A DNA stretch of 64,000 nt from the NCBI GenBank assembly GCA_964017065.1, contig OZ024783.1, positions 6,552,093 through 6,616,092 on the forward strand. The letters are read 5' to 3'. Source of the stretch: Haliclona indistincta. Lineage: Eukaryota > Porifera > Demospongiae > Haplosclerida > Chalinidae. The position numbers and the translations under genes were made by a program. Positions within the stretch are counted from its first letter, which is position 1. Every line of letters starts with the position of its first letter. Of this stretch, positions 22,491 to 33,512 are shown piece after piece. Under the pieces are notes generated by a model. It saw only the letters and a list, made by a program, of their open reading frames with translations, had not been told where the DNA came from and did no database searches.

Positions 22491-23355
22491 AGAAAATAAT
22501 TCAGTTACACACTATAGTCATTGCACAACCTGAATTAGAATGGGCTATTTATAGCTGTTATGGCGGATGCTGAGAGATTGAAGATTCCACTTTTTTCACA
22601 AACACTTTTTTGCTTGTTTCTTTGTGTTGGAATAAAATTAATCCAATCCACCAGTTGTCTCCATGAAACTTTCTATGTATAGAAAAAGTGGGATATTTGT
22701 TATAGTTTACAGTTGAACTTACCATATATGCAAAATCTTGGAAAACCGCTGTAGCAACTGTTTTCATAGCACTAAGGCTGCTAAATCAACATAGTAATTA
22801 ATAATAACTAAATTCATCAACCAAGTCAGCAAAAAAAGGGGCAATTGCCCCCCTGGCCCACCTGCCTACACCACTGCATACTGTACACTCACATGCTTTG
22901 ACAGCACACAGCAACTAACTGCAGCTTTACTAACATCACACAGTAGCTGTACAGCCATTACAGTATTTTTACCTTTGGTTTATCAACCGTCGCATACACT
23001 GGAATTTCTGTCTTTAGTTGAACCTCATGATGCAACTTCCTTGGAATTAATTCTAAATGTTGTCAATTTTGAGTTTCTTTGACTTGTTCCAAGCTCCAAA
23101 CCAGACGACACTCGTCTTTTCAATCGAGACGATGTACGAACTGGTCCGTTGGTATATGTCCCACCCGAACAGTCGATGTGGAGGGAAGAATTTCTCTCGG
23201 AAACAAGTCCACCTTTACATGTAACACTCTACTGACAGGTGCACAGTACAGCTGAAAAGTAAATTAAATTTGATGTCATGACCAGAAAAGCTATTTTGAA
23301 TAGTTTAAGTTAGTTAGCAAAAAATAAGAAAGCAAAGCAATGGAGGTTAGTTGAA

Positions 23356-23965
23356 CCTCTTGATAGCAACTTCCTTTGGAATTAACTACTTGCTCACAAT
23401 CAGTCCTAGGTGGAAGCCTTACTCTCTTCAGTGCTACATCCTTGCCTTTCCACTGCCCACGTTGTATACAACACTGAAACTACCTTTATACATTTATCAA
23501 GAGATATAGCTCTTCAGTGTCTCTGTATCCACCCCATAGGTACAGGTTACTACCAGCAGCTAGAGCAATTAATCGATTTTCGGACACCACGTATTTTCGG
23601 ACACTGCCGCTTCTCTCTAGAAGAACGAGGGCTGCCGGCTGCAGTGGCAAATAGTAGTTCTGTGTTAGCTCGTTTGATATCCACTAGCTTTTGGAAGTAC
23701 GTCTGCTCTGAGCATAGTAGCGATGGATAAAAGCTGGCGTCCGAAGCAATGAAATGTCGGCCAAATTCATGTATATTCGGACACACGATTCCAGCTCATG
23801 CAGTTTTTAAGCTACGATGGAGCCATAGCATTATTATTAAACACCTACCTTCGCAGTATTCAAAAAGTCAAAATAACAATCGCTGCAAAAAACTGCCGGA
23901 GACAGAGGTGCACGAACGCGTGCCTAATTGACTTAACCAATAACCGGACAAGTTAAGTCACACTG
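23356..23965 (-). pseudogene. Kinase-like fragment and inserted segment, block 2
   Basis: This is a single copy of the unit that is tandemly duplicated at 11966-13171. The two-base insertion in the glycine loop is identical in all three copies, while VALKRVRLPPGIDCEQVV follows in a shifted frame. The fragment was already dead when the block duplicated. Confidence 0.5.
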
Positions 23966-24089
23966 CGGTGCACCAAATATCTTTGAATGCATATTGTGTT
24001 TCGGACAGTGAGTACAAAAGCAGCTGATTAATGATGAGAATTGTTACAAAACGATTATGAGTGTCCAGCCTTGTGCTGCAAGCCTAAGT

Positions 24090-24599
24090 TTAAATACAGT
24101 CACTACAATAGAACTGAAAGTTGGCTTCAGCTGCAATGGTTGGTGAGACTCTAGCACAAATGCAATGTAGCCAAAGGCTACATTTTTCACATTGCACCCA
24201 TTTCCATGGCTGATATCTCTCTATCCTGATGCTTTCGTTGAGCTTCATCAGGTTTTGTTTAGGTACCGCAACATTTCCAGTGCACCAGTCTGTTGGTTCT
24301 TTCTCTCTTTTGATTACTCCTAGTTTCTCAGTTTTGTTTAGCTCTTCCTTCACTTCCCTCCTTAGAAGTTCTGCTTTGCTGCAAGGGGCTGATAGGGCTA
24401 ATGGCTTGGCTTCGCGAATAGTGTAGTCTCCCTCCAGTTCTCCCCGTCCTGTGAAGAGGTTAGGATACTGTTCTTGTGGGCTTAGCTTCTTGTTGACGGT
24501 CGATACTCGTCTCACTAGCTGAAGGCTTTGAATTGCTGGACGTCCAAGTAGTGGCTTGCTGAGTCCTTCTAGAGTAAGCCACCAATATTCGGCCACCAT
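24090..24599 (-). mobile_element. Gypsy-type fragment with PHD-like finger, block 2
   Basis: This duplicates 13296-13805, with a few substitutions and the same RT-to-PHD junction. It retains LLGRPAIQSLQLV, the EPTDWC element and the WVQCEKCSLWLHCIC finger. It arrived by segmental duplication, not by fresh insertion. Confidence 0.75.
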
Positions 24600-24852
24600 C
24601 TATTATCGGCCACTCGTTCGTACACTTGCAAATACGCTACACAGATCAAACTTGACCGACGTATAGACACACACTTCCTCTGCCTGCATTGCAAATATGC
24701 AGCTCATAACTGCTTTTTTGTCTACTGTAGAGACGAAGAAAGTGGGTAGCCGAAAACATTGATGTTCGGCAAAAGCAATGTATTATCCGGCACCAGTCCT
24801 AGTGACTGATAGACGAATAGGGCGGGATTGCAAGTCAGTACTGCAAACACCT

Positions 24853-25190
24853 TTATCCATCAGCATTACAACGAGCTACAATTGAAAAGCTCTCGTCTTG
24901 CCGTCCGGGTAATTTTCTTTTCCAAAGACCCCGGGGTCGAACAACAATGGCTTGACTACTAAATCCTTCATAGTATCCTCTACAGCAATACACACCAGCA
25001 TGATAGATTCTCACTGGATATATTCGCAGCACTTGGCTGCCATTAACAAATGAAACGAGATCATTAGTTTTCAGTTCCTGATTATTCCTGCCATGCTCAC
25101 TACAGTTGAGCCATTTGATCGATTCATAGTCTTGAATTGGACACACTAATAATAGCTTCTCCTCCTTCTGCTGAACTACAAATTGTCTTT
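24853..25190 (-). CDS. Ig-like domain exon, block 2
   Basis: This is the paralogue of 14128-14400. CPIQDYESIKWLNC, GSQVLRIYPV and GVYCCRGYYEG mark the B, C, E and F strands. The open frame extends further at the low-coordinate end (to KLPGRQDESF) because a substitution removes the stop present in block 1. Confidence 0.7.
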
Positions 25191-25255
25191 AGAAATAACG
25201 ATGACTGAAGAACTTGATCTGGGTACAAATGACTAACAGATTACACAATAGTCTC

Positions 25256-25573
25256 TTAAAGCATTAACTCACATAATTCATACTCAATGCTGTCATTACC
25301 GACAACATTTCTAGCAAAACATGTATAAACTCCTTCAATGTTTGTATCGGAGTTTAGTAGAACATCAAGACTAGCTTCGCTAATATACAAAGAATTGTCA
25401 GTACTAGTTGTGCCACAAGGTACTCCTGTTCCATTGAAAGTCCAATTAATTCTAGGTTTGGGAATACCTTGGGCAACACAAGGTAGTCTTATATCATGTC
25501 CTTGGACAAAAGCGATTTCTTTATACTGAGAACTGGAACGGATAACCGGTGGAACTGCAATATACGAAAACAT
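25256..25573 (-). CDS. I-set immunoglobulin domain exon, block 2
   Basis: This is the most complete Ig exon in the cluster. It reads IRLPCVAQGIPKPRINWTF, with a variable loop replacing W-G by C-G, then IEGVYTCFARNVVGNDSIEY and ELCELML. It is intact across the domain. It differs from 14462-14764 mainly by substitutions plus the short deletion there. Gene direction and neighbours are the same as in block 1. Confidence 0.8.
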   Translation of the reverse strand: MFSYIAVPPVIRSSSQYKEIAFVQGHDIRLPCVAQGIPKPRINWTFNGTGVPCGTTSTDNSLYISEASLDVLLNSDTNIEGVYTCFARNVVGNDSIEYELCELML

Positions 25574-25579
25574 TTAAAT

Positions 25580-26170
25580 GTTGTGGAAAATGCGTTGATA
25601 TCGATCAGTGGTCAAAAGTGGCCAACTGCTTTCTGCAACTAGAGCCATCGAAAACAACAGTTCCAGCCACCAAACACTGCATTTTAGTCAGCAGATTTCG
25701 ATTCTCTCACATTTCTTCGCTAATTTTCTGAAATTCCTTGAATGGACAAGCAGAACTTCACTAAAGATGCAAAGTTGTCAAATCAGATTGAGAGTTGCAA
25801 AAAGCAAAAAACGCTTTGTCAGCAGATTTGCAAATTTGCTATTTATGAACTCGGATACAGATTTGCAAAAAACGCTTTGTCAGCAGATTTGCAAATTCGC
25901 TTTGAACTTACTTCGTCAGCTGACATGGATTGTTGTTGACATGTACATGCATGAATAAAATTATAATGAATTTTGAGTAGCTAGTAAAATGGTGCAACCA
26001 CATGTCCTTGTGATCAGCAATGTAATGATGGACTGTCACCGAGTTGTATGTATGCTGTAAGGTAGGCTGTACCAAACTATGTACTTGTAGCTGCACTGTA
26101 TGTAGTTCACATGTAAAACCTAGCTGATTGAGGTGTTGCCTGTACATATATAGGCAACACATATATAGGC
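25580..26170. other. Unique insertion between Ig exon and satellite
   Basis: This stretch replaces the Cys-rich exon found at the matching place in block 1. It contains a short direct repeat of AAAAACGCTTTGTCAGCAGA (about 25806 and 25868). No gene is seen. Confidence 0.4.
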
Positions 26171-26937
26171 AGATAACGATTTTGGAGCAGTAAAGTTGAA
26201 GACTCCGTTATAGTTGTGTAGTATTGTCCATGTGCAATTCACTAGAGCATGACTTGAACGGTTACACACTATATCATAGTCATCTCACAACCTGAATCCG
26301 AGCGTGCTTCTTATAGCAGTGATAAGAGATAACGATTTTGGAGCAGTAAAGTTGAAGACTCCGTTATAGTTGTGTAGTATTGTCCATGTGCAATTCACTA
26401 GAGCATGACTTGAACGGTTACACACTATATCATAGTCATCTCACAACCTGAATCCGAGCGTGCTTCTTATAGCAGTGATAAGAGATAACGATTTTGGAGC
26501 AGTAAAGTTGAAGACTCCGTTATAGTTGTGTAGTATTGTCCATGTGCAATTCACTAGAGCATGACTTGAACGGTTACACACTATATCATAGTCATCTCAC
26601 AACCTGAATCCGAGCGTGCTTCTTATAGCAGTGATAAGAGATAACGATTTTGGAGCAGTAAAGTTGAAGACTCCGTTATAGTTGTGTAGTATTGTCCATG
26701 TGCAATTCACTAGAGCATGACTTGAACGGTTACACACTATATCATAGTCATCTCACAACCTGAATCCGAGCGTGCTTCTTATAGCAGTGATAACAGATAA
26801 CGATTTTGGAGCAGTAAAGTTGAAGACTCCGTTATAGTTGTGTAGTATTGTCCATGTGCAATTCACTAGAGCATGACTTGAACGGTTACACACTATATCA
26901 TAGTCATCTCACAACCTGAATCCGAGCGTGCTTCTTA
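26171..26937. repeat. 156-bp satellite array, about 5 copies
   Basis: The unit is the same as at 15275-16829, with starts at 26260, 26416, 26572, 26728 and 26884, and truncated at both ends. It occupies the equivalent place in block 2. Confidence 0.95.
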
Positions 26938-27102
26938 CCTGTGATTGGCTGCGCACCTTAATTCGAAGGGTCGCCGAAAGCACAGTGATCCGAACTCCAA
27001 CCACCACTATTACTGATAATATCACTTTGCGAAGAACAACAGAACTTCCATCTTAAGAATGCAAAATGAAGATCAACAATTTGAGTTCACTTCTATACTT
27101 AC

Positions 27103-27222
27103 CTCGATATAGCGACAGTCTCACTCTGGACCACATTAATAAAAGAAGTGTTAGGACAGAGAATCGAGCGATTGCCAGTTATGAACTCATAGCAAACAGT
27201 GTTCCCAGCAATTTCAGGTATC
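27103..27222 (-). CDS. Extracellular exon, block 2
   Basis: The frame reads EIAGNTVCYEFITGNRSILC, then PNTSFINVVQSETVAISR, ending at a consensus GTAAGTATAG donor. It keeps the two cysteines and the N-x-S/T glycosylation-type sites expected of a surface protein. The upstream acceptor is not obvious. Relatives are at 17063 (frameshifted) and 35179. Confidence 0.45.
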
Positions 27223-27239
27223 AAAAATATCACAATTAA

Positions 27240-28281
27240 GGGTGCAGGCACACGCCCACGCACAATTTAAATTAATTTTTTAAATTAGTTGTCAAGGAGT
27301 TGTATCTCTGAAACTATCGTAGTTAGCAAAGTAAATCAAGCGCTAGTGTAAAGGCTACTATGACTGCAGTCTATTATGCAACACTGAACGCGAAAATCAC
27401 TACGGGTATGAAACCACGAAAGATGACAGATCGGCGTCTTCTAGCCGATATAACTTACCGTGGAATTGTTTCCGGAAACCAATCTCGCACTATCGCACAC
27501 ATCTAAGGAAGGACAAGACCTTGACAGAGAGTTTTTCCTAATAATCCGCGTACNNNNNNNNNNNNNNNNNNNNNNNNNNNNNNNNNNNNNNNNNNNNNNN
27601 NNNNNNNNNNNNNNNNNNNNNNNNNNNNNNNNNNNNNNNNNNNNNNNNNNNNNNNNNNNNNNNNNNNNNNNNNNNNNNNNNNNNNNNNNNNNNNNNNNNN
27701 NNNNNNNNNNNNNNNNNNNNNNNNNNNNNNNNNNNNNNNNNNNNNNNNNNNNNCGAAAATCACTACGGGTATGAAACCACGAAAGATGACAGATCGGCGT
27801 CTTCTAGCCGATATAACTTACCGTGGAATTGTTTCCGGAAACCAATCTCGCACTATCGCACACATCTAAGGAAGGACAAGACCTTGACAGAGAGTTTTTC
27901 CTAATAATCCGCGTACAACATGTTAAACCAGCAATACTACAAAAGAAAAATCGAATTTCTTGGCTCTGCGTGTCGTGCATCTAAAAAAGCTCTCTGTCAA
28001 TGTCTTGTCCTTCCTTAGATGTGTGCGATAGTGCGAGATTGGTTTCCAGAAACAATTCCACGGTAAGTTATATCGGCTAGAAGACGCCGATCTGTCATCT
28101 TTCGTGGTTTCATACCCGTAGTGATTTTCGCGTTCAGTGTTGCATAATAGACTGCAGTCATAGTAGCCTTTACACTAGCGCTTGATTTACTTTGCTAACT
28201 ACGATAGTTTCAGAGATACAACTCCTTGACAACTAATTTAAAAAATTAATTAAAATTGTGCGTGGGCGTGTGCCTGCACCC
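27240..28281. mobile_element. TTAA foldback element containing the assembly gap
   Basis: The element begins GGGTGCAGGCACACGCCCAC and ends with the exact complement, between TTAA at 27236-27239 and 28282-28285. The arms are long (roughly 300 bp) and nearly complementary. The paralogous empty site is at about 17190, where CACAATTAAGGAGC is uninterrupted. It shares the GGGTGC start and the TTAA target with the MITE at 4825. Confidence 0.85.
27554..27753. other. Assembly gap, 200 N
   Basis: Exactly 200 Ns. The 163 bp before it (27391-27553) are repeated exactly after it (27754-27916). Confidence 0.99.
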
Positions 28282-28444
28282 TTAAGGAGCAAAGAAAAAC
28301 CTGAAATACGAAAACAAGCAGTGACTAAGTACATAATATTAAGATGCTCATTGATTTTTAACGTAGTTCGGTGCAATGCAAATAAGACCATATTCGGTCA
28401 TGCCATGTTCTAAAAGTGTTGATGGTAAAAGTGTTGATGGTATC

Positions 28445-28560
28445 TTTTTTATTATATAAGTTGCTGATGATTTTCAGGATATCATCATATTCTTTGTATG
28501 TTTGTGCAAACACTTTTTTGGTTGTATCTTTGTGTTGGAATAAAACTACTCCGAATTTTA
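28445..28560 (-). pseudogene. Tail exon fragment, block 2
   Basis: The minus strand encodes VFAQTYKEYDDILKIISNLY, as in the better-preserved copy at 30770-30845. The copy at 17340-17420 is more diverged. Tyrosines and the helical character are retained. Flanking sequence does not extend the frame. Confidence 0.35.
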
Positions 28561-28734
28561 AATGTATCAGAGACCTCCGAAGCTTTCTGAACTTGATAAC
28601 AAGTTCAGCTGAACTTTATGTCCTGAACTTGATGTCGATTGCTGTACTTGATGCCTTGATGTTGTTGCAAGATCCATCATTTATTACGTCACAACCAACT
28701 TTAGAAGTGTTTTATACAGTGCTCCTCCAGTTTG

Positions 28735-29045
28735 GATTATAATACGAGCCATATTCTTTAAGCAGTACAACTTGTTACCATTTCTATTCGTGACATTCAT
28801 TGTCGCTCCATTTTCTACTAGTACTTTAGTATGCAGCTATCACCACCATGACTGCCGCAGTAGCAGCGACCGCCAGCACCACGATCTGAACTCGCTTCTT
28901 CATGTTCATGATTATTTAGTTCCAAGATCGGGTGTGCCTGAACTGATCTAACAATTTTACTTGTGATGAGGATGGTAGTGTTTGGAGAAATTATGTAGGC
29001 TGTTGGACTTGCACAGTTCCAACTGCAACTGCATTTATGATGCAC
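28735..29045 (-). CDS. Candidate membrane or ankyrin-like exon, block 2
   Basis: This is the near-identical partner of 17640-17948, with the same three competing readings, including the 20-residue hydrophobic helix. Retention of all three frames shows how recent the duplication is and gives no help in choosing among them. Confidence 0.3.
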
Positions 29046-30391
29046 CTATCATTGCATCATAGGTGGAGACTGCAGTTATGATGGTGTTGGTACTAGTGCA
29101 TAGAGAGACCAAGTGATAGCTGCGAAAATTGATGAAAGATTAAAATAATCGCAAAGGTTGATTTAATAGTTGTTTTAGTTAGCAGTAGATCAGTATCATC
29201 TAACGTCGTTGCTGACGTGACACTGACATACCAAGAATCAGCTTGTGGACTACAATACCTGAGCTGTAACTCCAGAAGATTCAATCCTGTTTACTGATAA
29301 TTGTTGGTATATCATCAGTTTCCTTATATTAATGTGCATATATTTTGTTCCTTCAAAAATCACGCCATAATTTCAAATACTTCAGAAGCCTTCTAAATCT
29401 GTCTGCACAAATTCGCAGCACTTTTGTGTCATTAATGAAAGAAATGAGATCATTAGTTGTCAGTTGCTGGCACTTTCTGGTACAGTCAGACCATTCGATA
29501 GACACGTATTTTATCCCAGTTGCAGTACCAACTTCTTGAAATTATTTTCGTGAGCTTGGCACGTTTTCGTGAATACAGACTCTTAGCGACAAGCTTCCAG
29601 TATTCTTTTTAGCTGGTTTTGGCGGAGGACCCTTTTCCAGGAAGTACTCCACAAGTTTATATAAGTCGATCTTTTTTGTATTCATCGCTGGTCGAGGATT
29701 GAGAATAAACTAGCTGCAATGTCAGAAATGACACATGAGAGAACTGCTTCTCTATTTTATTCCCAACTCTCAAGTCTGATGATCAAAGCAAAATTTATAT
29801 GTATTATTTTATCTGAGGGCTTAAACCACATCAATCTTGTGAAATGTGTCTACAAAGAAAGCTCATTTATGTGGTATTCTGGAGGAGATGATTTCCGTTT
29901 TAATAGTCGTACTTTTGAAACTTAACACCTGTAGCATAAGTAGAATTTTATAGCATAAGACACTAATTGTAAAACATTTAAGGAAAATGCATTGATATCC
30001 ATCAGCTCTGCAGCTACAACAGGGATATTCCTAACAGGGTGAAACTCAGCACATTTATGGCGAAAAGCTACAACTGGTAATTATCACACTTGATGAAACT
30101 CAACACATTCTGAACAAACAGAAAATATTGCTGAGTTGCAGGTAGTATTTGCGCAGAAATCAATTTTTTTACATCCTAAGAAGAAGAGCTCAATGTTGTA
30201 CTTAGCTCTGTTTTACATACTTTCACATTTGCTGACGCTTGCATAATAATTTACTCACAAATGTATTGATTCTAAATGTTGTCAATTTTAAGTTTCTTTG
30301 ACTTGTTCCAAGCTCCAGACCATACGACACTCGTCTTTTCAATGGAGACGATGTACGAACTGGTCCGTTGGTATATGTCCCACCCGAACAG

Positions 30392-30868
30392 TCAATGTGG
30401 AGGGAAGAATTTTTCAATTTTCTTACATCCTAAGAAGAAAAGCTCAATGTTGTACTTAGCTACAGTTTTACATACTTTCACATTTGCTGACGCTTGCACT
30501 AGTAAGGTCACTGCAATGCATACGAACTGGTCCGTTGGTGTATGTCCCACCCAGATAGTCAATATGGATGGATGAATTGTTCTCTGAAACAACCCCACCT
30601 TTAGGTGTAAACACTCTACTGCCAGGTGCACAGTAAGGTGAAAGTAGATTAAATTTGATGTCATGACCGGGGGTAATGGCTGTGGTGGCCGATCATCAAT
30701 GCTGACAGTGACTGATTTCTGTAGAAGAAGAGGACGTGAGTCAGCTACTGGTGGCCGGGTATCTTTTTTATTATATAAGTTGCTGATGATTTTCAGGATG
30801 TCATCATATTCTTTGTATGTTTGTGCAAACACTTTTTTGCTTGTTTCTTTGTGTTGGAATAAAATTAA
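30392..30868 (-). CDS. Receptor cytoplasmic-tail exon fused to Cys-rich exon
   Basis: A continuous minus-strand frame runs from the tail exon into a second N-terminal exon. The tail part reads VFAQTYKEYDDILKIISNLY, then RPPVADSRPLLLQKSVTVSI and a proline-rich RPPQPLPPV, a possible SH3 ligand. At about 30665 the sequence changes abruptly to the upstream border of another copy of the Cys-rich domain (ASANVKVCKTVAKYNIELFF). The junction probably marks a rearrangement between tandem receptor genes, leaving a tail joined to a head. The five YxxL microexons lie directly upstream. Confidence 0.45.
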   Translation of the reverse strand, partial: LILFQHKETSKKVFAQTYKEYDDILKIISNLYNKKDTRPPVADSRPLLLQKSVTVSIDDRPPQPLPPVMTSNLIYFHLTVHLAVECLHLKVGLFQRTIHPSILTIWVGHTPTDQFVCIAVTLLVQASANVKVCKTVAKYNIELFFLGCKKIEKFFPPH

Positions 30869-30913
30869 TCCAAAATTAATTTGTGACTGGTATTCTATTA
30901 TTTTAATTAATAC

Positions 30914-31407
30914 CTTTGATTCATATTGGGGATCCTCTAGTGTAAAATATATAGCGTCACTTTTAGCCTGCAAAAGGTTTAGACACTGATTTGTGACTGG
31001 TACTCTATTATTTTAATTAATACCTTTGGTTCATATTGGGGATCCTCTAGTGTAAAATAAATAGGTTCACTTTTAGCCTGCAAAAGGTTTAGACACTGAT
31101 TTGTGACTGGTATTCTATTATTTTAATTAATACCTTTGGTTCATCTTGTGGATCCTCTAGTGTATGATATATTGGTTCACTTTTAGCCTGCAAAAGGTTT
31201 AGACACTGATTTGTCACTGGTAGTCTGGTACTCTAATTAATACCTTTGGTTCATCTTGTGGATCCTCTAGTGTATGATAAATTGGTTCACTTTTAGCCTG
31301 CAAAAGGTTTAGACACTGATTTGTGACTGGTATTCTATTATTTTAATTAATACCTTTGATTCATATTGGGGATCCTCTAGTATAAAATAAATAGCGTCAC
31401 TTTTAGC
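30914..31407 (-). CDS. Five tandem 54-nt microexons encoding YxxL motifs
   Basis: Exons at 31407-31354, 31297-31244, 31187-31134, 31077-31024 and 30967-30914 recur every 110 bp. Each is exactly 18 codons, flanked by TTTTGCAG acceptor and AAG|GTATTAATT donor, and starts and ends in phase 0, so any number can be spliced in. In gene order they read AKSDAIYFILEDPQYESK, AKSEPIYHTLEDPQDEPK (twice), AKSEPIYFTLEDPQYEPK and AKSDAIYFTLEDPQYESK. All five keep Y-x-x-L/acidic; the second tyrosine is lost in two. Y-x-x-L is the core of ITAM/ITIM-like and AP-2 sorting motifs in receptor tails. The introns are about 56 bp. Use of these exons in mRNA is inferred from the sequence. Confidence 0.6.
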
Positions 31408-31448
31408 CTGCAAAAGGTTTAGACACTGATTTGTGACTGGTACTCATG

Positions 31449-32330
31449 GTACTTGAACTGTAACTCCAGAGGATTCAATCCTGTTTACTGATAATTGTTG
31501 GTATATCATCAGTTTCCTTATATTAATGTGCATATATTTTGTTCCTTCTAAAATTACGCCATAATTTCAAATACTTCAGAGGCCTTCTAAATCTGTCTGC
31601 ACAAATTCGCAGCACTTTTGTGTCATTAATGAAAGAAATCAGATCATTAGTTGTCAGTTGCTGACACTTGCTGGTACAGTCAGACCATTCGATGGACACG
31701 TATTTTTAAGCAGACATACTAGATCTGCTTCTTCTTCTTTTAATGCAGTAAAATATGTCATAGGATGAACAGATCATGACTGAATAGCTTCATCTGGATA
31801 CAAATGACTAAAAGATTACATAATAGTCACTTGAACCATTAACTCACATAAGTTATATTCAATGCTGTCATTCCCTAAAAGGTTCTTTGAATGCTGTCGG
31901 TAGCAGATTGTTGTATTACCTATACGTCCAAACGTACTTAAATAAATTGTATTGTATTTAAGCCCAGTCTTTCACCCAATGCTTAATTGTTACACAGAAA
32001 CACAGTGAATAATTTTACTGTCAATTTATGACTCGGAGTTCAGTTGTCAAGCTCTTGAGCCAGACGGAATGTCTGGCTTGAAGTTAAATGCAGGAATTAA
32101 AGATTTAGTCCAGGGGTCATCTTTGTTCTTCCTCTGTCTTCGATTGGCAAACCATGTCCTAATCACATATAAACTACCAAACAAACTGAACTGAGCTCTT
32201 GTATAACTCAGTTCATTTTGTCAGTTTTGTATCTGAAACTACCTTTATACATTTATCAAGAGATATAGCTCTTCAGTGTCTCTGTACCCACCCCATAGGT
32301 ACAGGTTACTGCCAGCAGCTGTCACTTGTT
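31449..32330. repeat. Third partial copy of the receptor block
   Basis: This segment matches 18166-19030 with few differences, including the decayed Ig exon (SIEWSDC, then TTNDLISFINDTKVLRI) that has lost the F strand and second cysteine. It follows the microexon array directly, so the block-2 region contains an internal rearrangement. Confidence 0.75.
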
Positions 32331-32519
32331 GCTTTGTTCACTTGTTGCTTTATCCATGGTAGATAGCAGCTTGTAACTGAAATAAGATATCCAGATCACT
32401 TTGCATTGTACTCTTCCAATCGAATTGTTCTCTTCAACAGGACAGGCTAATTTTGCTTCTTCTACAGCAACAACTGTCTTTGAATATACTAACGACCGAA
32501 GAACTTGATCCGGGTACAA
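32322..32519 (-). pseudogene. Decayed Ig exon fragment
   Basis: The counterpart of 19020-19229, with a short internal direct duplication (CACTTGTTGCTTTGTTCACTTGTTGC). It keeps VVAVEEAKLACPVE, an Ig B-strand with its cysteine, but not the rest of the domain. Confidence 0.4.
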
Positions 32520-32541
32520 ATGACTAACACATAATAGTCTC

Positions 32542-32937
32542 TTAAAGCATTAACTCACATAAGTCGTACTCGATGCTGTCATTCCCAACAACGTTCCTTG
32601 CTAAGGAGATATACACCCCTTCTATATTTGTACCAGAGTTCAGTAGTACTTTAACACTTGCTTTGCTGATATATAATAAACTGTCAGTTTTAGTTGTGCC
32701 CCAAGGTACAGGTGTACCATTGTTCCATTGAAAGTCCCAAGTTATTATTGGTTTAGGAATACCTTGAGCAACCCAAGGAAGCCTTATTTCCCTTCCTCTG
32801 ACAAACGCAATTTTTTGATGCCCAGAACTCGAACGGATAACTGGTGGAACTGCAATATACTCTTCCCTTTTTACCATTTTTGATAACAACAAATTCAGCT
32901 TCCATTCGATAATTCTGTCCCATCTCGTCATTTGCAA
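32542..32937 (-). CDS. I-set immunoglobulin domain exon, third copy
   Basis: The reading contains YIAVPPVIRSSSGHQKIAF, IRLPWVAQGIPKPIITWDF and IEGVYISLARNVVGNDSIEY. Both disulphide cysteines are replaced (LPC to LPW, YTC to YIS) while the rest of the fold pattern and the frame are intact. This is either a divergent disulphide-less domain or early decay. It differs from blocks 1 and 2 across its length, so it is an older paralogue. Confidence 0.65.
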   Translation of the reverse strand: MQMTRWDRIIEWKLNLLLSKMVKREEYIAVPPVIRSSSGHQKIAFVRGREIRLPWVAQGIPKPIITWDFQWNNGTPVPWGTTKTDSLLYISKASVKVLLNSGTNIEGVYISLARNVVGNDSIEYDLCELML

Positions 32938-33349
32938 ATTCGATCATTCGGGCCAGATAAATCGCCAAAAATGGCACTCCACAAGCTTCTGGAAGAAACT
33001 CAACACACTCCAAACTGTCAGAAAATATTGCTGAGTTGCAGGTAGTATTTATGCACAAATGAATTTCTTACACCCTAAGAAGAAAGGCTCACAATTGTTC
33101 TTAGCTAAAACTGTTTTAGATACTTTTACATTCGCTGACAGTATTAGCTAGGTCACTGCAATGCATATGAACTGGTCCGTTGGTCGGTGTACGTACCACT
33201 CGGACAGTCAATATTGATAGATGAATTGTTCTCAGGAACTTCATTGGTAAGAATATTGCAATCCGGTAACTGCGGGCTTAGCGTTGCCTAGGCATTCTTC
33301 TATATCTACGTAACCAAATTCATCTTCACGTGGTTCAGTTTGTGAACAA

Positions 33350-33512
33350 CTCCACCTTTAGGTGTAAACACTCTACTGCCAGGTGCACAGTAAGATGAAA
33401 GTAGATTAAATTTGATGTGATCACTGTCTTTGCTTATAAGATTCGATCTTACCTTGCACCTTCGGATGGAATATAAACAAGTCTGGCTTTGAAGACTGGA
33501 AACGACTTGCAT
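33350..33512 (-). CDS. Receptor leader / Cys-rich start exon
   Basis: As at 22269-22490, the frame carries CAPGSRVFTPKGGVV after a basic segment (KVRSNLISKDSD). The hydrophobic leader is replaced by unrelated sequence, so this head may have been recombined with the exon at 33466-33762. Confidence 0.35.

Noticed and set aside
22840..22880. hAT element ending in CCTACACCACTG
   Set aside because: Only one terminus-like sequence is visible and no partner end was found.
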